Source: Bibersteinia trehalosi
GTDB taxonomy: Bacteria; Pseudomonadota; Gammaproteobacteria; Enterobacterales; Pasteurellaceae
NCBI RefSeq assembly: GCF_004346205.1
Contig: NZ_SMAM01000006.1
Location: 151,372-215,371 of the forward strand
Length of the DNA stretch: 64,000 nt
Reading direction: 5' to 3'
How positions within the stretch are numbered: the stretch's first letter is position 1; the number at the start of each line of letters is the position of its first letter. Made by a program: the position numbers and the translations under genes. Shown in pieces: positions 56,969-64,000 of the stretch. The notes beneath the pieces are model-generated. The model had not been told where the DNA came from. It ran no database searches and saw only the letters and a list, made by a program, of their open reading frames with translations.

Positions 56969-59707
56969 ATGCAAAAATTTTGGGCAATTTTTTGCCTTTT
57001 TTTCATAAACCTAGCACAAGCAGAAGTTAGCCAGCCAGTGCAAGGAAAGCTAGAAAACGGTTTACGTTACACCATTTTGCCGTTGCACGAAGATAAAGGG
57101 CGAATTGAAATTCGAATGAAAGTCTATGCAGGATCGGTCGATGAAACGGACGAGCAGGCGGGTGTGGCACATATGGTAGAGCATTTGGTTTTTCGTGGAA
57201 CACAAAAATATCCCCATGGCTTAATGCCCTATTTACACGAACAAAAATGGGTTCGGGGGCGGAACTATAATGCGGTAACGAGTAATGACAGTACAACCTA
57301 TATGCTTACACCGCCGAAAGCATCGGATTTAAATCAGAGTTTAGACGTGCTATCTCAAATGCTCTTTTTTGCGACGATGAGCCAGCAGGATCTTGATGAT
57401 GAACGTAAAGTCATTTTAGAAGAGTGGCGTGCAGGGCAAGGCATTGGACAGCGAATGAATCGTGCTAGAACCAATGTCGTGCGAATGGATTCTCGTTATA
57501 CTCGCCACCCTGTTATTGGCACGCAAGAAAGTATTCAAACAATGCCCGCCCAGCAGCTGCAACAATTTTATCGAGCGTGGTACGCCCCGAATAATATGCA
57601 GCTGTTGATTGTGGGAGATACTCATGTAGAAGAGGCGAAAAAGTTAATTAAGCAGTATTTTGAGGCAATTCCGAATCGAGCAGTAGCAAAACGGGATTAT
57701 TTAGACCCCAAGTTAAGCAACGCATTACGCACAGTGCAAATTCAAGATGAACAGAGCGGTGTGAGCCAAATTGCCTATATTTTACGCTTTGACGAAAGTC
57801 GGCTACGCCAACAAACGGATGAAGGACGTTATGCCCGCTTACTCGACCGCTTAGCTGTTGCCACTGTTGCTCAGCGCTTGCGCAATGAGCAGGAAAATTT
57901 GCCGAATGGCATTCGAAGTATGGTGTTACGCAAATCAGATATTGGGCAAAATAGTGTTGCATTAGCTCTGTTTGCAGGTGTCGATGAACAGTCGCATCAG
58001 CAAGGTTTGCAACAAATTTTTATGGAAATTGAACGCTTGAGACGTTTTCCGATCACACAAGCAGAATTAGATCTACAAAAAGAGAAAATTCAAGCACAAA
58101 TTGAGCGAGCGAAAACGCATAAGAGTGATCGTGATTTTAGCGGTTGGGTTCAGGCAATGGTCAATAGCGTGCTGATGGATTACCCTTATTTAACTCAGCC
58201 AGAAATTGCCGCACGAACTGAGCCAATGTTGCATCAAATTACTATTGAAGCATTAAATCAACATATTCAAAGCTGGTTTGCTCAACAGGATCGCATTGTG
58301 CAATATCAAGCACCACGTCTTACACATATTGAGCCAATCACGGCGGATTTGGTAAAAAATTGGCAAAAACAGACCGCTTTACAGCCCATTTCTGCTCCTA
58401 CGGCAGAAAAAATGATTGAGCCAATGTCGTTAGAAAAGGTGGTGTATCAAGGCAAAATTCTCACCCAACAGCATTTTTCAGCAGAAAATGTACACTATTT
58501 TACCCTCTCAAATGGTGATCGTGTGGTATGGCTAAAATCACCCACTGCCAAAGAAAAAAGCTACTTTGAGGCTCGCAGTCAAGCGGGCTTTAAAGCAAAA
58601 AATCTTGGGCAGTGGCAAAGCCAAATTGCGGTACAGTTAATTGCTCAAAATGCTCCGCTTGATTGGGAAATTGAGCAGTTAAATCGTTGGAAAGCCTTGA
58701 AAAAGGTGAATTTAAATCTTAGCCAAACAGCCGATGAATTAGTTTATAGTGGTACGGTTGATAATGCCCATTTAGCGGATCTATTACGCCTTTATTACGC
58801 TTATCAGCAAGAAACACAAATTAAAGCAGGCGTTGATGAAACAAAAGAAGCGATCGCTGCAAGCATTGATCTCGCACAAGCAGAGAGTATGGAGAATCAG
58901 CGGCTAAAAGCACTCAATAGGTTGCGTTTTGGGCGTGAGCAAACTGACATTTTGCCAGATAAAACAGGGCTGGCAAATTTATCCGAAAATGAGCTTAACC
59001 ATCTTTGGCAAAAGATAAAAAATGCACCGACTACCTATTATTTTGTGAATGATTTAACTGAAGCTCAAATGGAGACCTTAATTTCTCAATATCTTGCTGG
59101 AATTCCACGCCAGCAGGCATTGGAAATGGAAGATTTGTTACCTATCGCAGGGCGTGAGATGATGCGTTTTTCGATGAATCTTGAGCCAAAAGATAATGTT
59201 CAAATGTGGTTTTTTAACGAACATCAATGGCAGGGAAAAGATGCGGTATTGGTCTCTTTATTGCGTTCTATCGTTGCTAATAAACTTAAACTGGTTTTAC
59301 GAGATGAACATTTAGGCATTTATAGCTTACGTTTCGAGAGTAGCTTAAATCCGAACTCACAGCGGATTGAAAGCCAGTTAAGCTTTAGCACTTCACCGGA
59401 AAATAGTGAGAAAATGGTGGCGTTAGCCGAAGACGTTCTGAAAAAGGTTGCCAAACAAATTAAGGAAGAAGACATACAAACGGCAAAAGCTCAATTCTTA
59501 CTGAGTGAAAAAGAGCGGTTAAAATCACCACACGCTTGGTTGAATCGTTTGATTTTAAGCGATAAACAGTATCATTCACCTCGTTATTTGGGCGAAGTGG
59601 AACAGCTAGCAGAAGCAATCACGCTGAAAAACATTCAGCAAATGGCTGATAAACTTTATAATGAAAATAATCTGAAAGTGTTTATTACCACACAAAAACA
59701 AAAATAA
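56969..59707 (+). CDS. Periplasmic M16 zinc protease (PqqL/FusC type)
   Basis: Large zinc metalloprotease of the M16 (pitrilysin) family. I start at the ATG at 56969, preceded by AGGA, which opens a signal peptide (MQKFWAIFCLFFINLAQA); the frame is open upstream but runs through the hairpin. The 912 residues hold the inverted zinc motif HMVEH (His68, Glu71, His72) with the third ligand in VILEEW (Glu151 or 152), then four M16 domains. Length and signal peptide match E. coli PqqL (931) and Pectobacterium FusC, which cleave proteins imported by a linked TonB receptor. The ABC gene follows 8 bases after its stop. Confidence 0.9.
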   Translation: MQKFWAIFCLFFINLAQAEVSQPVQGKLENGLRYTILPLHEDKGRIEIRMKVYAGSVDETDEQAGVAHMVEHLVFRGTQKYPHGLMPYLHEQKWVRGRNYNAVTSNDSTTYMLTPPKASDLNQSLDVLSQMLFFATMSQQDLDDERKVILEEWRAGQGIGQRMNRARTNVVRMDSRYTRHPVIGTQESIQTMPAQQLQQFYRAWYAPNNMQLLIVGDTHVEEAKKLIKQYFEAIPNRAVAKRDYLDPKLSNALRTVQIQDEQSGVSQIAYILRFDESRLRQQTDEGRYARLLDRLAVATVAQRLRNEQENLPNGIRSMVLRKSDIGQNSVALALFAGVDEQSHQQGLQQIFMEIERLRRFPITQAELDLQKEKIQAQIERAKTHKSDRDFSGWVQAMVNSVLMDYPYLTQPEIAARTEPMLHQITIEALNQHIQSWFAQQDRIVQYQAPRLTHIEPITADLVKNWQKQTALQPISAPTAEKMIEPMSLEKVVYQGKILTQQHFSAENVHYFTLSNGDRVVWLKSPTAKEKSYFEARSQAGFKAKNLGQWQSQIAVQLIAQNAPLDWEIEQLNRWKALKKVNLNLSQTADELVYSGTVDNAHLADLLRLYYAYQQETQIKAGVDETKEAIAASIDLAQAESMENQRLKALNRLRFGREQTDILPDKTGLANLSENELNHLWQKIKNAPTTYYFVNDLTEAQMETLISQYLAGIPRQQALEMEDLLPIAGREMMRFSMNLEPKDNVQMWFFNEHQWQGKDAVLVSLLRSIVANKLKLVLRDEHLGIYSLRFESSLNPNSQRIESQLSFSTSPENSEKMVALAEDVLKKVAKQIKEEDIQTAKAQFLLSEKERLKSPHAWLNRLILSDKQYHSPRYLGEVEQLAEAITLKNIQQMADKLYNENNLKVFITTQKQK

Positions 59708-59715
59708 GGAAAGCA

Positions 59716-61401
59716 ATGCGAAATTTTTTTAAAGCGCTTTGGGAGCTATGTAAGCCATTTTGGGGAACAAAACAGAATTGGCTGGCGTGGCTCATTTTTA
59801 TTACCGTCATTTTAATTGGCTCAGGAATTACTTATCTCAATGTGAGAATTAATGACTGGCAAAAAGTTTTTTATGATGTGCTGGCAGAGCTTAAAACCGA
59901 TCAAATTGTGCCATTGATGATGGAATACGGTATTTACATCGGCATTTTCGTGATCATTAATGTTTATCGTACTTGGTTACGCAAATTATTGATTATTCGT
60001 TGGCGAGAGGCGATGACCGAGCAGTTTATTGATAAATGGCTTTCTAAACAGATTTTCTATAAGCTGGCTCATCGCAAAAAAATGGATAACCCCGATCAAC
60101 GTATCGCTGAGGATATTCGAATTTTTATTGAATACAGCATTGAACTCACGGTTTCGTTACTGTTTAACGTTATTCAGCTTTTCTCATTCTTGATGGTATT
60201 GTGGCGATTATCAGGAAAACCTGAATTTACTCTTTTTGGAGAAACCTTTGTGATTGAGGGGTATCTCGTTTGGGTTGCTTTAATTTATGCTGTTGTTGGT
60301 ACGGTGCTTACCCACTTAATCGGGCGAAAATTACACGGTTTAAACTATCAACAACAAGTTTATGAAGCAAACTTTCGGAGTAGTTTGATTCGTAAACAGG
60401 ATAATGCCGAGCAAATTGCATTGTATAAGGGTGAGAAAACAGAAAAGGCGACACTTGGACGTGAATTTGCTGAAATTGTACGAAATTGGCGTATGCTGAT
60501 GGATAAAGAACGTAATCTCGGCTTTTTTACTGTTGGCTATAGCCGTTTCTCCATTTTATTACCTACCTTGCTCTCAATCCCACTTCTGATAGCAAAAATT
60601 GTTACCATTGGGGGCTTAATGCAGATTCGTACCGCTTTCCAAGTGGTACTCAATTCCTTTAGTTGGTTTATTTATGCTTATTCATCTATTCCAAAGTGGA
60701 CATCAGCAGTAGTGCGTTTAAACCAATTAAAGCAAGAAATAGATGCGCTAGAGAATGCCGTGAAAATGGAGATTGCTGAAACAGATAAGGCCATTGATAC
60801 CGAAAAACTGGCGATTTTTACGCCCGAAAATAACCGTTTATTGCATGATATTTCACTCTCTATTGAGCAAAATAAATGGATTTATCTTAAAGGGCAAAGT
60901 GGATTGGGCAAATCAACGCTACTTCGCGTGCTTAGCGGTATTTGGGATTATTATGATGGACAGTACCGTTTACCGAATCAGAAATCATTACTCATTCCAC
61001 AGCGTAGCTATTTAAATCGAGGCACATTGGCTGATGTATTAAGCTATCCCGATAGTGGTATTTACACCGAACAGCAACTCAATAATGTACTTGAAAAAGT
61101 AGGAATGACTCGTTGGGTAGGCTATCTTGACCAAGAACAGAATTGGGCAGCGGTTTTCTCGGGGGGAGAACAGCAGCGTATTGCTTTCGCACGCATTTTG
61201 CTCAGCAAGCCAAATTTACTCTATTTAGATGAAGTTACATCTAGCTTAGATATGCATTCAGCTGGGGAGTTAATGCAATTATTGAAAGATGAATTGCCTG
61301 AAAGTACGGTGATTTTTATCTCTCATCAACAAGGTATAGCGCGTTTTGCAGATATAGAAGTGGATTTAACCCAGTTTAAATCGACTAACCAAGCGGCCTA
61401 A
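59716..61401 (+). CDS. SbmA/YddA/FusD-type ABC transporter (fused membrane and ATPase domains)
   Basis: Inner-membrane protein of 561 residues. The N-terminal half has about five or six helices with SbmA/BacA-family blocks (NDWQKVFYDVLAEL, IRWREAMTEQFIDKWL, NPDQRIAEDIR). The C-terminal ATPase has Walker A GQSGLGKST, signature FSGGEQQRIAFARIL and Walker B LLYLDEVTS. Sequence blocks match E. coli YddA closely. It is the last gene of the operon, tightly linked to the protease. FusD and YddA are proposed to import products made by the linked M16 protease; transport direction here is inferred from that family. Confidence 0.9.
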   Translation: MRNFFKALWELCKPFWGTKQNWLAWLIFITVILIGSGITYLNVRINDWQKVFYDVLAELKTDQIVPLMMEYGIYIGIFVIINVYRTWLRKLLIIRWREAMTEQFIDKWLSKQIFYKLAHRKKMDNPDQRIAEDIRIFIEYSIELTVSLLFNVIQLFSFLMVLWRLSGKPEFTLFGETFVIEGYLVWVALIYAVVGTVLTHLIGRKLHGLNYQQQVYEANFRSSLIRKQDNAEQIALYKGEKTEKATLGREFAEIVRNWRMLMDKERNLGFFTVGYSRFSILLPTLLSIPLLIAKIVTIGGLMQIRTAFQVVLNSFSWFIYAYSSIPKWTSAVVRLNQLKQEIDALENAVKMEIAETDKAIDTEKLAIFTPENNRLLHDISLSIEQNKWIYLKGQSGLGKSTLLRVLSGIWDYYDGQYRLPNQKSLLIPQRSYLNRGTLADVLSYPDSGIYTEQQLNNVLEKVGMTRWVGYLDQEQNWAAVFSGGEQQRIAFARILLSKPNLLYLDEVTSSLDMHSAGELMQLLKDELPESTVIFISHQQGIARFADIEVDLTQFKSTNQAA

Positions 61402-61423
61402 AATGCATAAAAAAATGCAAAAC

Positions 61424-61456
61424 AAAAGGCATTGGGTTTCCAATGCCTTTCTTTTG
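61424..61456. terminator. Bidirectional terminator between the ABC gene and trhP
   Basis: AAAGGCATTGG (61425-61435) pairs with CCAATGCCTTT (61440-61450), with A-runs upstream and T-runs downstream. It serves the convergent genes on both sides. A single uptake signal (ACCGCTTGT) follows at about 61476. Confidence 0.85.
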
Positions 61457-61483
61457 CAAAAAAATGAGAAAATTGACCGCTTG

Positions 61484-62869
61484 TTAAGCTTTATGTGGAT
61501 TACGAGTATTCACGCCTTCCAAATTTCGCATTAATAACGCAAAATCCAGCTCCACATCAGCTGGCACATCTAAGAAAACAAAATGCCCATCACCAAGTGC
61601 TGCTTCTACATTTTCATTTTTGCGATTTTGCATACGCTCGATTTTAAAGACGATATTGCCTTTTGGTGTCATCATTTCCACGCTGTCGCCGAGCAAGAAT
61701 TTATTTTTCACTGCCACTTCTGCCATTCCTTGCGCATTGCGTTTACCTGTAAATTCCCCGACAAACTGTTGGCGCTCGGAAATGGAATAGCCGTAGTCGT
61801 AATTTTGATATTCATCGTGAGTATGGCGGCGTAAGAAACCTTCGGTATAACCACGATGTGCAAGGCTTTCAAGCGTATCCATCAAACTTTCATCAAAAGG
61901 CTTGCCAGCTGCGGCATCATCAATCGCTTTACGGTAAACCTGTGCGGTTCTTGCACAGTAGTAAAACGATTTGGTGCGACCTTCAATTTTAAGTGAATGT
62001 ACACCAATTTTAGTCAGCTGCTCTACATGTTGTACCGCTCGTAAATCTTTGGAGTTCATAAAATAGGTGCCGTGTTCATCTTCAAAAGCGGTCATTTGCT
62101 CATCGGGGCGATTTGGCTCAGTATAGAGGAAAACTTTATCGGTCGTTTGCCCTTCGCCTAAGGTCGGTTCAACATTTTTGATCGCAATTTCTGGTTGATA
62201 TTTTTGCACCGTGTCCATTGGCACAATGTTGCCCACTTCATCTGTTGTACCTTCTTCCATTTTATATTCCCAACGGCACGCATTGGTACAAGTGCCTTGG
62301 TTTGGATCGCGTTTATTGATATATCCTGAAAGCAAGCAACGCCCCGAATATGCCATACACAATGCACCGTGTACGAAAATTTCTAGCTCCATATCCGGCA
62401 CTTGTGTACGAATTTCCGCAATTTCATCAATAGACAACTCACGAGATAAAATCACACGAGTCAGCCCCATCTGTTTCCAAAATTTTACGGTTGCCCAGTT
62501 TACCGCATTGGCTTGCACCGAAAGGTGAATATCCATTTCAGGAAAATGCTCACGCACGAGCATAATTAACCCTGGATCAGACATAATCAGTGCATCGGGT
62601 TTCATATCCACCACGACTTGCAAATCTTTGATAAAAGTTTTGAGCTTAGAATTGTGTGGTGCGATATTCACGACTACATAAAATTTCTTGCCGAGTGCGT
62701 GTGCCTCGTCAATGCCGATTTTGAGATTAGCGTGATTAAATTCATTGTTGCGAACACGCAATGAATAACGAGGTTGCCCTGCATATACGGCATCTGCCCC
62801 ATATGCAAAGGCATAACGCATATTTTTTAAGCTACCTGCGGGCGATAAAAGTTCGGGTTTGTTTAACAT
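61484..62869 (-). CDS. trhP: tRNA 5-hydroxyuridine synthesis protein TrhP (YegQ)
   Basis: U32-family protein required for hydroxylation of U34 in a set of tRNAs. The 461 residues align almost throughout with E. coli YegQ (453): MLNKPELLSPAGSLKNMRYA, ADAVYAGQPRYSLRVRNNEF, HGALCMAYSGRCLLSGY and the Cys-rich NQGTCTNACRWEY that binds an iron-sulfur cluster. The C-terminal part ends NTRNPHKA. It was earlier annotated as a peptidase or collagenase, which is misleading. It is transcribed as a single gene. Confidence 0.95.
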   Translation of the reverse strand: MLNKPELLSPAGSLKNMRYAFAYGADAVYAGQPRYSLRVRNNEFNHANLKIGIDEAHALGKKFYVVVNIAPHNSKLKTFIKDLQVVVDMKPDALIMSDPGLIMLVREHFPEMDIHLSVQANAVNWATVKFWKQMGLTRVILSRELSIDEIAEIRTQVPDMELEIFVHGALCMAYSGRCLLSGYINKRDPNQGTCTNACRWEYKMEEGTTDEVGNIVPMDTVQKYQPEIAIKNVEPTLGEGQTTDKVFLYTEPNRPDEQMTAFEDEHGTYFMNSKDLRAVQHVEQLTKIGVHSLKIEGRTKSFYYCARTAQVYRKAIDDAAAGKPFDESLMDTLESLAHRGYTEGFLRRHTHDEYQNYDYGYSISERQQFVGEFTGKRNAQGMAEVAVKNKFLLGDSVEMMTPKGNIVFKIERMQNRKNENVEAALGDGHFVFLDVPADVELDFALLMRNLEGVNTRNPHKA

Positions 62870-62916
62870 AAGTTATTCTCTTCTGATGACAAGTCAGTGC
62901 TTTCCTAAGGGAATGC

Positions 62917-62951
62917 ATAAAAAAGGCGCTATTTTGCAGAAATAACGCCTT
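62917..62951 (-). terminator. Terminator after the conserved gene at 62963
   Basis: AAGGCG...CGCCTT stem with extra TATTT/AAATA pairing, followed on the minus strand by a T-run. It separates the conserved gene from trhP. Confidence 0.8.
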
Positions 62952-62962
62952 AGGAGCAAGAA

Positions 62963-63793
62963 TTATCTCACTTGCTGAATGAGTGCTGAAATATCTTGAT
63001 TAAATTGCTCTTTTTCTGCCATCTTAACAATTTGCTGGTGGCTATATTGCTGAGCGTTATAGACGACAACGATACTTGTGTCGCCAATTTGCAAGAAATT
63101 ATGCTCGCCAAATTCTGTATAACGAGTTGCACCAATACTGATCACTGCTTTGTCTGGATAATTGGCTTTTTCTAGTAAATCAGCAATATTATTCATAGGA
63201 TTTTCATCCGGTTGATTATTCATTCGGTCGATGATCCAATCCAATAATTTTTGGTGGAAATAGCTATAACTAATAGTTGGGCTATCAACGCCATATTCTG
63301 ATAATTTCCCATCACGTTTATGAAAACAAGCAATACGGTAGTTATCTATATTCCCACCTTGTGCAAATTTATCTAACGCAATCCAAGTAGATGATAGGCC
63401 TTTGGAGTTCTTTCCCCAATTTTTCTTTTCACAGATTTTGCTTGCATTCGGACGTCGGATTGAACAGTCGTTATACGCTGCAAAATGGGTTGGTTTTAGC
63501 GAGATGACTTTTCCTTCTTTGTAAGCAATATCGCAAAGCAGTGCGACTTCTGGTTCAATCTGCAGATTATCTGCATCACTAGGAAAGTTAATGGTATTAG
63601 TAGAGAGAGGGTAAATGCTTAAAAATTGAAAATCATCTAATTGTTGAGCTGGAACATAGAAAGGAAAGATTGCTTTTGGTTGTGAGGCTTCACTTGTTTT
63701 TACATTAGCAAAGTCAGATGCCTCGCCCGCTTGTTCTAAATGTCCTGCGAAATTGCCGGCTACGCCTAGGCCGATAATGTGCTGTATTCTCAT
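62963..63793 (-). CDS. Conserved protein of unknown function (possibly DUF5718 family)
   Basis: I start at the ATG at 63793 (MRIQHIIGLGVAGNFAGHLEQAG), which has GGAG upstream at a good distance; an in-frame start six codons earlier lacks one. The 276 residues are soluble, with no signal peptide. Notable blocks are GVAGNFAGHLEQAGEA at the start and QIEPEVALLCDI near residue 80, the latter faintly like the metal-binding region of fumarylacetoacetate-hydrolase proteins. I believe it belongs to a Pasteurellaceae/gamma-proteobacterial conserved family (DUF5718) but cannot confirm it. It has a single-gene transcript with its own terminator and is divergent from the strong promoter at the right edge. 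Confidence 0.7.
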   Translation of the reverse strand: MRIQHIIGLGVAGNFAGHLEQAGEASDFANVKTSEASQPKAIFPFYVPAQQLDDFQFLSIYPLSTNTINFPSDADNLQIEPEVALLCDIAYKEGKVISLKPTHFAAYNDCSIRRPNASKICEKKNWGKNSKGLSSTWIALDKFAQGGNIDNYRIACFHKRDGKLSEYGVDSPTISYSYFHQKLLDWIIDRMNNQPDENPMNNIADLLEKANYPDKAVISIGATRYTEFGEHNFLQIGDTSIVVVYNAQQYSHQQIVKMAEKEQFNQDISALIQQVR

Positions 63794-63922
63794 TTTTTTC
63801 TCCATTTGCAAAAAATACAGAAGAGTTTACCGCTTGTCTGTGAAAAAGCTATCATAATTTGTGCGATTTGCTGGGTATTTAAGCGAATGATAATAGGGTT
63901 GAAATTTTTTGCAAAAAAGCGC

Positions 63923-63950
63923 TTGCAAAGGATTTTGAAATCTCTATAAT
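63923..63950 (+). promoter_or_regulatory. Strong sigma-70 promoter pointing out of the window
   Basis: TTGCAA (63923-63928), 16-base spacer, perfect TATAAT (63945-63950), then a GC-rich discriminator (GCACGCC). This resembles stringently controlled rRNA or tRNA promoters. No gene it drives is in the window. Confidence 0.7.
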
Positions 63951-63966
63951 GCACGCCATCGCAACG

Positions 63967-64000
63967 ACGCACTGTTGCAAAGATAAATTTTCCAGTGCGT
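63967..64000 (+). other. Leader hairpin at the right edge
   Basis: ACGCACTG (63967-63974) and CAGTGCGT (63993-64000) are perfect inverted 8-base arms just downstream of the strong promoter. They could form a leader hairpin in the transcript. The window ends at the last base of the stem, so the full extent is not seen. Confidence 0.45.

Noticed and set aside
61484..62869. trhP as a secreted peptidase or collagenase
   Set aside because: No signal peptide, and near-full alignment with YegQ, whose role is tRNA uridine hydroxylation.

Overview
The window is a chromosomal segment of a Pasteurellaceae bacterium. The evidence is the gene content and order (an Escherichia/Haemophilus-like dcw cluster, nhaB next to fadR, fruBKA) and repeated copies of the DNA uptake signal ACAAGCGGT and its complement. 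That signal belongs to the Actinobacillus pleuropneumoniae/Mannheimia-type clade rather than the Haemophilus type (AAGTGCGGT). I cannot fix the species from the sequence. No rRNA, tRNA, CRISPR array, prophage or insertion sequence was seen; a strong rrn-like promoter points out of the right edge.

Layout. 1-10.2 kb: maltose/maltodextrin block, with the end of malG, a periplasmic amylase gene malS broken by one in-frame stop, the activator malT on the opposite strand, and malPQ behind MalT-box-like sites. 10.2-19.4 kb: a ZIP metal transporter, a short degraded-looking patch, ilvD, an aspartate/glutamate racemase, the fructose PTS operon fruBKA (FruB carries two HPr domains) and ndk. 19.4-24.6 kb: metG, dsbB and nhaB on the minus strand, with fadR divergent from nhaB.

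24.7-47.8 kb: the full division and cell wall (dcw) cluster on the plus strand: mraZ-rsmH-ftsL-ftsI-murE-murF-mraY-murD-ftsW-murG-murC-ddl-ftsQ-ftsA-ftsZ-lpxC. It is interrupted twice. Between ftsI and murE sits a 975-residue protein with an adhesin-like N-terminus, a long 10-residue repeat tract, a transglutaminase-like domain and a type I secretion-like C-terminus. Between mraY and murD sit a LysE-family exporter and an ADP-ribosylglycohydrolase. Short palindromes of a common design (GTAGGG outer frame, variable core) fill four dcw intergenic gaps. metE with a MetJ operator follows.

50.4-61.4 kb holds the most interesting locus: a Slam-type outer-membrane lipoprotein exporter, two paralogous surface lipoproteins with TbpB-like C-terminal barrels, a TonB-dependent receptor, a periplasmic M16 zinc protease of the PqqL/FusC type and an SbmA/YddA/FusD-type ABC transporter, all on one strand. 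The inferred job is capture of a host protein at the surface, import across the outer membrane, cleavage in the periplasm and uptake of the products. It combines the Slam/TbpB logic with the Fus (YddB-PqqL-YddA) protein-import logic. The window ends with trhP, a conserved gene of unknown function and the outward promoter.
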